Assembly (NCBI GenBank): GCA_022839745.1
Contig: JALHJB010000031.1
Coordinates: 1 to 11,491 of the forward strand
Direction: 5' to 3'
DNA from: Actinomycetes bacterium
Lineage (GTDB): Bacteria; Actinomycetota; Coriobacteriia; Anaerosomatales; Anaerosomataceae
DNA: 11,491 nucleotides
Shown: in pieces, positions 1 to 10,068 of the stretch
How positions within the stretch are numbered: position 1 is the stretch's first letter
Layout of the letters: each line of letters begins with the position of its first letter
Notes under the pieces: generated by a model
What the model saw: the letters and a program-made list of their open reading frames with translations, nothing else
What the model was told of the DNA's origin: nothing
Databases searched by the model: none
Position numbers and translations under genes: made by a program

Positions 1-125
1 AATTAACTGATAAGATGGTGGACTCGTCAAAGGACATCGAAAAAACTATCACTGAATCCAGAAAAGGTTTTAAAAAAGGAATCAAGAGGAATCTTGAATT
101 TCTGGGTCATAAATTAGGTGATTAA
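1..125 (+). CDS. 3' end of an unrecognised gene (C-terminal 40 residues)
   Basis: An open frame enters from the left edge (first complete codon at 3-5) and ends at a TAA at 123-125; the other two forward frames meet stop codons within the first 15 bases. The visible peptide begins LTDKMVDSSKDIEKT and ends NLEFLGHKLGD. It is hydrophilic, rich in Lys with clustered basic residues (RKGFKKGIKR), has no cysteine and no membrane segment, and could form an amphipathic helix. Arginine uses AGA/AGG only, fitting an AT-rich archaeon or Firmicute. I recognise no family and do not claim a link to CRISPR function. The gene ends four bases before the degenerate terminal repeat and is convergent with the inferred minus-strand array transcription, so pre-crRNA read-through would be antisense to it. 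That the frame is real is likely but not proven from 40 codons. Confidence 0.6.
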   Translation, partial: LTDKMVDSSKDIEKTITESRKGFKKGIKRNLEFLGHKLGD

Positions 126-129
126 AATA

Positions 130-159
130 TAAATCTCACTAAAATAGTCTTATTTTAGC
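130..159 (-). repeat. Degenerate leader-distal terminal repeat
   Basis: This 30-base stretch matches the consensus at 18 of the 21 positions 139-159 (mismatches at 143, 144 and 151) and ends in the same TATTTTAGC-like edge. It matches at none of the nine positions 130-138. Read on the minus strand, the repeat's 5' half is kept and its 3' half with the ATTGAAAT handle is gone. Decay of the last repeat's downstream end is the usual mark of the leader-distal end, so this supports right-to-left orientation. A crRNA ending with S0 could still be cut from the intact repeat at 197-226, but no handle can be made beyond it. Confidence 0.88.
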
Positions 160-196
160 AGTCATCTTAAATTTACTACTACTATACAATTCCTTC
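160..196 (-). other. Spacer S0, inferred oldest spacer
   Basis: A 37-bp, AT-rich, C/T/A-biased sequence lies between the degenerate repeat and the first intact repeat. Its length is normal, so it is a true spacer and not flanking DNA. With minus-strand orientation it is the leader-distal and therefore oldest surviving memory. I recognise no target. Confidence 0.8.
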
Positions 197-2019
197 ATTT
201 CAATCCTAATTTAGTCTGATTTTAGCTTCACCTGTGAATGCTGCTTCATTCACCATACCTTCAATTTCAATCCTAATTTAGTCTGATTTTAGCAACTAGA
301 CCCTTGCTCTAATGCAAATGCGTTCTTATATTTCAATCCTAATTTAGTCTGATTTTAGCGTATAATTGATGTATCTGTATCACTATATTCCCCACATTTC
401 AATCCTAATTTAGTCTGATTTTAGCAATAGCTTGCCGCTATGTGTTGATTTCGTAAGTGTATTTCAATCCTAATTTAGTCTGATTTTAGCTTGCAGTAAC
501 TGTGACAGTGATTACTGCCCTATCACATTTCAATCCTAATTTAGTCTGATTTTAGCGCTTCATATACACCAACGTTTTGTGGTGGTACTCCATATTTCAA
601 TCCTAATTTAGTCTGATTTTAGCAACTCTCCTTTTATACTTTAAAACATTATCCATGCTCATTTCAATCCTAATTTAGTCTGATTTTAGCACTTTAGCCC
701 TCTTATGCTTTGCAGTCCTCATTCCAGTATTTCAATCCTAATTTAGTCTGATTTTAGCACATAGCATTTGCGGTCTTTTTTCTCTTCAAATTCCAGATTT
801 CAATCCTAATTTAGTCTGATTTTAGCGAACATACATTGATGAGCAAACCAGTGCCTAATTTTAATTTCAATCCTAATTTAGTCTGATTTTAGCCACCAAC
901 CATGCAGCTGCAGACCCGCTGCATCAGTCATTTCAATCCTAATTTAGTCTGATTTTAGCATAGTAATTGGGGGCGTATAACTTCATGGTTCCAGGTATTT
1001 CAATCCTAATTTAGTCTGATTTTAGCATGCTATGGAAACCATTAATCAGATGCTTCTTAACTATTTCAATCCTAATTTAGTCTGATTTTAGCAATCACCA
1101 TGAAAGTGAACGACAAACTAGAACCTCCATTTCAATCCTAATTTAGTCTGATTTTAGCCAGCGGCGCCAGTTAATATTATGCCACCGTATATTGATTTCA
1201 ATCCTAATTTAGTCTGATTTTAGCTAAGAAAGCGTATTATATCATCTTTAGCGGAGTCTAATTTCAATCCTAATTTAGTCTGATTTTAGCGCAACCTCCT
1301 TTACTTTCACAGCATCGCATACCACCATTTCAATCCTAATTTAGTCTGATTTTAGCGCATTTTCAGTCATTGTGTCGCCTTGGAGATCTTTCATTTCAAT
1401 CCTAATTTAGTCTGATTTTAGCGGAATTTGGAGCGTATTACCCCAAACATCTAATGCCATTTCAATCCTAATTTAGTCTGATTTTAGCTACTCATCTTCA
1501 AACCTGGCGAGGGTGTTACTCTGCATTTCAATCCTAATTTAGTCTGATTTTAGCCGAAAACGGAAAACTATACACACGTAAATTTAAAAGATTTCAATCC
1601 TAATTTAGTCTGATTTTAGCCTTTCTTTTTCTCGATGTATTGGTTTAGTATTTCCCATTTCAATCCTAATTTAGTCTGATTTTAGCCTCGATTTACGAAG
1701 AGGTGATCATCCAAGTTAGCAAGATTTCAATCCTAATTTAGTCTGATTTTAGCCTAAGGGCGAGTTCTTGGATATGATCACTGCAAGGAAATTTCAATCC
1801 TAATTTAGTCTGATTTTAGCTTCATACCGGCCTCAGTGAAATCATTAACAGTTGTCATTTCAATCCTAATTTAGTCTGATTTTAGCGTGATTCTGTCATC
1901 AGCTATGCCTGGACATAATAAAATTTCAATCCTAATTTAGTCTGATTTTAGCAGAATAGATAAAGATATTAGACAAAAAGTTAAAATTAATTTCAATCCT
2001 AATTTAGTCTGATTTTAGC

Positions 2020-2055
2020 CAGTAAAACAACATGGGGATTAACTGTTCTTTTCTA
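2020..2055 (-). other. Spacer S28, first copy of a twice-acquired protospacer
   Basis: These 36 bp are identical to the last 36 bp of spacer S120 (8112-8149). The shared boundary is the + strand right end (ending CTTTTCTA), next to the repeat edge that supplies the crRNA handle. The other end is two bases shorter than in S120. One + strand frame reads SKTTWGLTVLF without a stop, so the target may be protein coding, but I recognise no family. Confidence 0.95.
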
Positions 2056-3408
2056 ATTTCAATCCTAATTTAGTCTGATTTTAGCAACAGTATTGAAAGA
2101 CCCGTTTGGTGTCCGTTAACAATTTCAATCCTAATTTAGTCTGATTTTAGCGAAATGATAAAATGGCAGTATTTGATACTTTAAAAAATTTCAATCCTAA
2201 TTTAGTCTGATTTTAGCAGGGGCGACCATCACACCGACAACCTGGCTTTGCGTATTTCAATCCTAATTTAGTCTGATTTTAGCGCACCACTGCCACGTGC
2301 ATTTTGTCCAAGTCCTGCCATTTCAATCCTAATTTAGTCTGATTTTAGCTGTCCGGTAGCTTCCGTGGGCGGGGTTTTCATAGTAATTTCAATCCTAATT
2401 TAGTCTGATTTTAGCCTTTTCAAGCTTGGGTTTCTCTTTAACCTTTGTTTCATTTCAATCCTAATTTAGTCTGATTTTAGCTTAAAAACCTGATCGGTAA
2501 CGATGCAAGTGTTTGCAATTTCAATCCTAATTTAGTCTGATTTTAGCTCTCCCAAATAACTTATTTGCCACGGAGTGGTGACGAATTTCAATCCTAATTT
2601 AGTCTGATTTTAGCATGCCCCGTTCAGTCTCCAGGGATTCCTTTTTGGTTATTTCAATCCTAATTTAGTCTGATTTTAGCAAGTTTTAGTCTGTTTTTTG
2701 TGTTTGTTGGTTCTTCATTTCAATCCTAATTTAGTCTGATTTTAGCGCTTTCAGGACTGGAGAAAGTCAAATATTTTATATGATTTCAATCCTAATTTAG
2801 TCTGATTTTAGCAGAACTCTTCATGTTCCTATCCATAGCCCAAAAATAATTTCAATCCTAATTTAGTCTGATTTTAGCGTGCATAAATTCAGTCATAAGG
2901 ACCGTGGAAATATCAATTTCAATCCTAATTTAGTCTGATTTTAGCTGGCTTAAAAAACAGAAAAAAATCGTGAATGTACAAATTTCAATCCTAATTTAGT
3001 CTGATTTTAGCTCCAAGTAGCCAAATGATGAACATGACCATATATATATTTCAATCCTAATTTAGTCTGATTTTAGCCGAGTAGAGAATAGTACTTATTA
3101 TTATTGTGAATTAATTTCAATCCTAATTTAGTCTGATTTTAGCGGAAGAGCATGATTTCAAGAGTTACCCACTGAAAGTATTTCAATCCTAATTTAGTCT
3201 GATTTTAGCCGTGTGTTCATGTTCTCAAAGACCGGTTTATAGCTCATTTCAATCCTAATTTAGTCTGATTTTAGCATTATCAGTGTGTAGCTTCCCTTTC
3301 ACTTTAATATTCATTTCAATCCTAATTTAGTCTGATTTTAGCCGAGGCAGCGGTACTTAAAAGGATGGCTGGTATAACATTTCAATCCTAATTTAGTCTG
3401 ATTTTAGC

Positions 3409-3444
3409 CACTGACACTTTACAGCTTTATAATGAACTAGATGA
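3409..3444 (-). other. Spacer S49, probable homologue of S93
   Basis: The + strand frame starting at the second base reads TDTLQLYNELDE. It aligns without gaps to S93 (6325-6361), which reads DSEWLYNKLEA after a partial codon: 24 of 34 bases match and LYN-x-L is kept in frame. The ends differ by 2-3 bases, so the two were cut from slightly different places in what look like related genes. Confidence 0.55.
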
Positions 3445-4798
3445 ATTTCAATCCTAATTTAGTCTGATTTTAGCTATCCACGTAATCTAGGACTTTGAAG
3501 ACCATACTAGATTTCAATCCTAATTTAGTCTGATTTTAGCAAAAACAGATTGATGTAACTTTTACAGCAGAAATTCAATTTCAATCCTAATTTAGTCTGA
3601 TTTTAGCTTTAAAGTGTCATAAAGTGGATGATCAGTTGGTAGTATTTCAATCCTAATTTAGTCTGATTTTAGCCCGTGATTATGTTTCTCTCTTCAACAG
3701 GTGAGCTAAAATTTCAATCCTAATTTAGTCTGATTTTAGCCTCATCATAGGCTAGCATGGCCACATCAAGTGTTTTCATTTCAATCCTAATTTAGTCTGA
3801 TTTTAGCGTAATCTTTTGGTTTGGTTTCCCATTTAATCCCTGTATTTCAATCCTAATTTAGTCTGATTTTAGCTATCAGATGAAAATAAGTCATCAGTCG
3901 AGAGATCGAATTTCAATCCTAATTTAGTCTGATTTTAGCTTAGACACCCCCTCCTCACCAGGAACCTCCACTTTAATTTCAATCCTAATTTAGTCTGATT
4001 TTAGCAAAATAGAGATGAAGGAGATGAAATAGACATTGAAAATTTCAATCCTAATTTAGTCTGATTTTAGCCCTATTATACAATATCCTAAGTTTTTATA
4101 TTCTTCAATTTCAATCCTAATTTAGTCTGATTTTAGCTATATAGTGTAGGTGGCGGATCACTCCTTATTTATCTATTTCAATCCTAATTTAGTCTGATTT
4201 TAGCACTATTAGCAAACCAAACACCACCTGTCTATCTTACATTTCAATCCTAATTTAGTCTGATTTTAGCCGCCGCCTCATCCGGTTCTATCGTCACCGG
4301 TGCTGCATTTCAATCCTAATTTAGTCTGATTTTAGCTTAAGATACGGTTGCCGAAACATCGGGGGCATGGCTATTTCAATCCTAATTTAGTCTGATTTTA
4401 GCCTTATTCCAAGATTCTTATTCCCAAGCGCATCATTCATTTCAATCCTAATTTAGTCTGATTTTAGCAATACTATTTGAAGACAAAGACGGCGACCTAA
4501 CCGAATTTCAATCCTAATTTAGTCTGATTTTAGCATCCGGACTACCCAGACCAACCCATACACCACCACAATTTCAATCCTAATTTAGTCTGATTTTAGC
4601 CCTCAACAATCCCTTTTGTATCTCCTATTCTTATTGATTTCAATCCTAATTTAGTCTGATTTTAGCAATAGTATCTATTATAGATTGCCTACAAGGTAAT
4701 GAATTTCAATCCTAATTTAGTCTGATTTTAGCTGGGAAGCATTTAAAAAGCTGTCCATTAGTAATAACATTTCAATCCTAATTTAGTCTGATTTTAGC

Positions 4799-4834
4799 GT
4801 AGAACTCGAATGTTTTACCTGTGTCGTATTCATC
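4799..4834 (-). other. Spacer S70, coding target homologous to S77
   Basis: Read on the minus strand, the 36 bp translate exactly as DEYDTGKTFEFY. Spacer S77 translates in the same register as NEYRTGKDFEFY (9 of 12 residues identical). The bases match at 23 of 36 positions, and eight of the 13 differences fall on codon third positions. Both spacers start and end at the same codon, implying the same acquisition boundary in two diverged copies of one gene. The crRNA would have the sense of the mRNA, which fits DNA targeting better than RNA targeting. Confidence 0.85.
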
Positions 4835-5262
4835 ATTTCAATCCTAATTTAGTCTGATTTTAGCAGAACACAAAAAACACAAAATAAAAGTTTAGTGTTC
4901 ATTTCAATCCTAATTTAGTCTGATTTTAGCAGTACAACAGGGGGTCGTGTGAATGCTGTTGAAAAATATTTCAATCCTAATTTAGTCTGATTTTAGCAAT
5001 AACTGAAATTGATAAGGAATTAGCGATGAAGGCGATTTCAATCCTAATTTAGTCTGATTTTAGCAACGTCCGGCCATTATACGTGACAATGTGCTGCCTC
5101 ATTTCAATCCTAATTTAGTCTGATTTTAGCATTTTGCTAAAAGCAAGGCATTGTTGAGTATATCTCATTTCAATCCTAATTTAGTCTGATTTTAGCCTAA
5201 ATGCAGCTACAGCCCCATTTTCATCCTCATAAATTTCAATCCTAATTTAGTCTGATTTTAGC

Positions 5263-5298
5263 ATAAAATTCAAAATCCTTACCTGTACGATATTCATT
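5263..5298 (-). other. Spacer S77, coding target homologous to S70
   Basis: The minus strand reads NEYRTGKDFEFY, the diverged counterpart of the S70 peptide. It sits seven units nearer the leader, so it was probably acquired later, from a relative of the element that gave S70. The protein family is not recognised. Confidence 0.85.
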
Positions 5299-6324
5299 AT
5301 TTCAATCCTAATTTAGTCTGATTTTAGCTTTAATTTAGTACCATAACTCCCAAATTTATCTAAAGATTTCAATCCTAATTTAGTCTGATTTTAGCCTTCC
5401 ATCATAATAGTCTGATTTGTGTTCTTTTAAAATTTCAATCCTAATTTAGTCTGATTTTAGCTACACAATCCTATATCGAGTATTGGGTTGGGGGAATGAA
5501 TTTCAATCCTAATTTAGTCTGATTTTAGCTCTATATCATATCAGACCATATCAACAACAACCAGAATTTCAATCCTAATTTAGTCTGATTTTAGCCTTTA
5601 AAAATCTTACAGCATCTTCACCTTCAAGTGTATTTCAATCCTAATTTAGTCTGATTTTAGCAACCGTTGAGTCACTCTGGAAAGGGATAGATTTTGAATT
5701 TCAATCCTAATTTAGTCTGATTTTAGCACCACGTGATCAGACTCGTTTTGAAATTGAAGGGAAATTTCAATCCTAATTTAGTCTGATTTTAGCCCGGATC
5801 ATATGTACCATGCCAGAAAAGAAAAAGCACATTTCAATCCTAATTTAGTCTGATTTTAGCCTTTCCTGGACTTTAGTATAATCTATATCTGGATTAATTT
5901 CAATCCTAATTTAGTCTGATTTTAGCTATGCACCAAAGACGGACCCATCAACAAAGTATCACCATTTCAATCCTAATTTAGTCTGATTTTAGCCCATGAT
6001 GGTAAAACAACCCCACTATCTATTATTTTATTTCAATCCTAATTTAGTCTGATTTTAGCGTCCCTCATAGCTCATCTTATATGCTTCGTTGGCAGATTTC
6101 AATCCTAATTTAGTCTGATTTTAGCTTCCTATAACTGTCCCGGCTGGTATGGATATGTTCTATTTCAATCCTAATTTAGTCTGATTTTAGCACGTATATC
6201 TACAGGCAGGGCATACATGTGTTCCATCATTTCAATCCTAATTTAGTCTGATTTTAGCTCTTTTGTGTTGAATATAAAAGAGTCGTTACCGTGTATTTCA
6301 ATCCTAATTTAGTCTGATTTTAGC

Positions 6325-6361
6325 CTGACAGTGAATGGCTCTATAATAAATTAGAAGCCGC
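6325..6361 (-). other. Spacer S93, probable homologue of S49
   Basis: A 37-bp spacer whose + strand frame reads DSEWLYNKLEA, resembling the peptide of S49. The matching run CTATAATAAATTAGAA differs from its S49 counterpart mainly at third codon positions. The relation is likely but rests on one short alignment. Confidence 0.55.
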
Positions 6362-7382
6362 ATTTCAATCCTAATTTAGTCTGATTTTAGCCAACCCCCA
6401 CACCATTACTGAATAAGCGTGTAAGGTATTTCAATCCTAATTTAGTCTGATTTTAGCCATATTCAATCTCGTTATGAGTGAGTACGAGTCCCCATTTCAA
6501 TCCTAATTTAGTCTGATTTTAGCTGAATTTACAGATGCACTGTTCGCTTTTGCTAGTAAATTTCAATCCTAATTTAGTCTGATTTTAGCGGCACCATGAT
6601 GAGCCTCAAAAACTATGGCGTGACCAATTTCAATCCTAATTTAGTCTGATTTTAGCTGACTACGAAATAACTGCAATTTGGGAGATTAACGATTTCAATC
6701 CTAATTTAGTCTGATTTTAGCCCAGGAACCATAGATGATATCGTATTCAATATTGGTGATTTCAATCCTAATTTAGTCTGATTTTAGCTTATTTTCTGTT
6801 TTTTATAATCGTTTATTCCTTTCATTTCAATCCTAATTTAGTCTGATTTTAGCGGAGCGAAGACACATATACACGATGCCTTCATTGATAATTTCAATCC
6901 TAATTTAGTCTGATTTTAGCTCAAAAAGGAAACGTTGTCATGGCTGGAGCGACTTAATTTCAATCCTAATTTAGTCTGATTTTAGCTGGATAATTATAAT
7001 CCATTCCTTTAAGTTCTGAAAATTTCAATCCTAATTTAGTCTGATTTTAGCTGTTCTGTTTTGACTGTGAATACTTTGCCTTCTTTAATTTCAATCCTAA
7101 TTTAGTCTGATTTTAGCTGTTCTTAAGCGCTGTAACTTTAAATGAATCTATGCATTTCAATCCTAATTTAGTCTGATTTTAGCCATTGGAAATAAGTTTA
7201 TAGACCCGGAGCTTCTAGAATTTCAATCCTAATTTAGTCTGATTTTAGCTCAGGGAGTGAAACTAGAAGCACCTGCAATAACGAAATTTCAATCCTAATT
7301 TAGTCTGATTTTAGCTTGGTGTAGCTCTGTTATCACTAGTTCGTATTGCGCCATTTCAATCCTAATTTAGTCTGATTTTAGC

Positions 7383-7419
7383 AGAAACAGATAAAGCCTA
7401 TCTGGAACGTTTTCTACGT
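7383..7419 (-). other. Spacer S109, same gene site as S149 on the opposite strand
   Basis: The + strand reads ETDKAYLERFLR after one base. The reverse complement of S149 (10033-10068) overlaps it by 34 bp with only three mismatches (at 7401, 7404 and 7413), all synonymous third positions. The crRNA from S109 would be complementary to the mRNA of this gene, that from S149 would not. Confidence 0.92.
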
Positions 7420-8111
7420 ATTTCAATCCTAATTTAGTCTGATTTTAGCTTAGGTGGGGCTTTTATACTTATGAAGGCCACGTTATTTCAATCCTAATTT
7501 AGTCTGATTTTAGCGTACTACTAGCACTATGCCCCCTGCATTGGTTAAAAATTTCAATCCTAATTTAGTCTGATTTTAGCAGGTAATTTAGGAATTGACA
7601 ACGCTTTTAATTTTCAAATTTCAATCCTAATTTAGTCTGATTTTAGCTACCAGTGGAATATGCAGCCCTAGTAGTAGCTGCCTTATTTCAATCCTAATTT
7701 AGTCTGATTTTAGCAAATATCCTTTTGACATCTATGGTGGGGGTCGTAGCATTTCAATCCTAATTTAGTCTGATTTTAGCACCGCCGAGGGCGAGGCAGA
7801 AGGCTAATAATCCCAATTTCAATCCTAATTTAGTCTGATTTTAGCTAGTAGCTGGGAAACACTCAAGGGATATCTTAGCAAATTTCAATCCTAATTTAGT
7901 CTGATTTTAGCACTGTATTAAAGATGATATTGATGCTTGCCCCGTATCATTTCAATCCTAATTTAGTCTGATTTTAGCTGTTCCTAGTGTATGTACCAAT
8001 ATATACCTTTTTTGCATTTCAATCCTAATTTAGTCTGATTTTAGCCATAAAACCTGACACGCCCCTGGAGGATTATGATAGATTTCAATCCTAATTTAGT
8101 CTGATTTTAGC

Positions 8112-8149
8112 CTCAGTAAAACAACATGGGGATTAACTGTTCTTTTCTA
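8112..8149 (-). other. Spacer S120, second copy of a twice-acquired protospacer
   Basis: A 38-bp spacer containing all of S28 plus two extra bases (CT) at its + strand left end, the side away from the crRNA handle. The flanking spacers S119 and S121 are unrelated to S27 and S29, so this is not a segmental duplication. Fixed seed side and variable far side is what independent acquisition at one PAM would give. Confidence 0.95.
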
Positions 8150-9038
8150 ATTTCAATCCTAATTTAGTCTGATTTTAGCTTAGGCTTTGCAGCTTTGCTG
8201 CTATTTCAATATCAACATTTCAATCCTAATTTAGTCTGATTTTAGCAAACAGATAGGCAACGATGTAAAAGAGATAAGGGACATTTCAATCCTAATTTAG
8301 TCTGATTTTAGCTAATATACCAACATCATCAGCGGGTACAGTTACTGCATTTCAATCCTAATTTAGTCTGATTTTAGCACATTCACAGTTGTAGGTTTTG
8401 CTAAGAAGTTCAAATTTCAATCCTAATTTAGTCTGATTTTAGCTTTATCAGCCAGGAATGGGATTTGACTGTATAATGTTATTTCAATCCTAATTTAGTC
8501 TGATTTTAGCTCGCTTATTTTACCTTCTTCCATAGTTTTTCTTAACATTTCAATCCTAATTTAGTCTGATTTTAGCCTCCACTGAATGATGAGATATAAA
8601 GCCATAGCCCAATTTCAATCCTAATTTAGTCTGATTTTAGCATAATATAGGTCAAAATATGGTGGGTTTGGTGTGTCCATTTCAATCCTAATTTAGTCTG
8701 ATTTTAGCATAGGGATACCAGCGAGGAAATTCTCAAGATGAGATATTTCAATCCTAATTTAGTCTGATTTTAGCATAGAGGGCGCCTTCAACTGTTTTAA
8801 AAGTAAAGTTATTTCAATCCTAATTTAGTCTGATTTTAGCTTTGGTGGGTTAATAAAGAGATAGTGAAAATAATTGATTTCAATCCTAATTTAGTCTGAT
8901 TTTAGCTTCGCTCATCATAAAAGGATTTTTAGGGTCTTCGAAATTTCAATCCTAATTTAGTCTGATTTTAGCTAACCTGCACATAACAAAAAGAATAAAT
9001 CAATAAACATTTCAATCCTAATTTAGTCTGATTTTAGC

Positions 9039-9074
9039 TGACATAATGGTATCATAATCATGATACACAACACC
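9039..9074 (-). other. Spacer S134 with an internal 7-bp inverted repeat
   Basis: GTATCAT at 9049-9055 and ATGATAC at 9060-9066 are perfect inverted copies around a 4-base loop, in the middle of the spacer. The guide RNA could fold on itself, or the target may be an operator-like dyad. The minus strand also has a stop-free frame (GVVYHDYDTIMS), so chance within a gene is possible. Confidence 0.6.
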
Positions 9075-10032
9075 ATTTCAATCCTAATTTAGTCTGATTT
9101 TAGCCGTTTTCCACGCAAACATAGTAACCAGCTGCGACAATTTCAATCCTAATTTAGTCTGATTTTAGCTGTCCAAATCCCAGGTAAACTTCTCCAACTG
9201 CTTTAACATTTCAATCCTAATTTAGTCTGATTTTAGCTTGATTACTATGACCTTATTATATTAGGTGATGTCCATTTCAATCCTAATTTAGTCTGATTTT
9301 AGCCTGGGGTAAATTCACAGTAGCATTGGGTTATACAGGTAATTTCAATCCTAATTTAGTCTGATTTTAGCTACCCGCCTGCACCGGCCGATGGCGTATA
9401 GTAGCAGCATTTCAATCCTAATTTAGTCTGATTTTAGCCTGGTAAGATTCCATGGAAGAAATTCTCTTTTAAAATTTCAATCCTAATTTAGTCTGATTTT
9501 AGCTGGCCCCGTTATATTCGGCTCAACATTCCGAAACATATTTCAATCCTAATTTAGTCTGATTTTAGCTCAAGCTTCGTTATATCATCAATTTTCCCTT
9601 GATTAATTTCAATCCTAATTTAGTCTGATTTTAGCAACATTTATGAAAAATATATTGATTTCAAAGTCATATTTCAATCCTAATTTAGTCTGATTTTAGC
9701 TCTGCGTATCCCGTTAGGGTGGATTATGACTCTTGCATTTCAATCCTAATTTAGTCTGATTTTAGCTGGATGAAACATCTGATTTCTTTGATATAGACCA
9801 ACATTTCAATCCTAATTTAGTCTGATTTTAGCACGTCCCGGTGTTTGAGATGATTAGGATATTTAAGTTATTTCAATCCTAATTTAGTCTGATTTTAGCA
9901 AAACACCTTATTATCCGAAGCCCGGTTCATAAAAAATTTCAATCCTAATTTAGTCTGATTTTAGCGGTACAAAAAAAATAGTTATACACGCTAATAAACC
10001 ATATTTCAATCCTAATTTAGTCTGATTTTAGC

Positions 10033-10068
10033 TAGGAAACGTTCTAGGTAGGCTTTATCTGTTTCTTC
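10033..10068 (-). other. Spacer S149, same gene site as S109 on the opposite strand
   Basis: The minus strand reads EETDKAYLERFL, the same peptide block as S109 from a different nucleotide variant. It was acquired 40 units nearer the leader than S109 and in the reverse direction, so its PAM would be on the opposite side of the shared site. Confidence 0.92.

Noticed and set aside
4865..4900. GAACAC/GTGTTC inverted repeat at the two ends of spacer S71
   Set aside because: A 6-bp stem with a loop of more than 20 bases in an A-rich spacer is unlikely to be meaningful.
4733..7881. Possible homology of S69 (4733-4768) and S116 (7846-7881), both with a TGGGAA-xCA start (WEAFK and WETLK)
   Set aside because: Only about five codons align (11 of 15 bases) and the rest diverges; expected by chance among so many pairs.
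8180..8216. Internal ATTTCAAT in spacer S121, which could look like an extra repeat start
   Set aside because: Only eight bases match the repeat edge and the true repeat begins at 8217; the spacer has normal length (37 bp).
2482..8282. Possible homology of S35 (2482-2517) and S122 (8247-8282) around an IGND peptide
   Set aside because: The match is limited to eight codons with partial third-position differences and fades on one side; not separable from chance.
8709..9473. Possible homology of S129 (8709-8744) and S140 (9439-9473), which share an IP-x-(R/K)-KFS peptide
   Set aside because: About 16 of 21 bases match but the flanks do not, and the register differs. Too short to claim without a database search.
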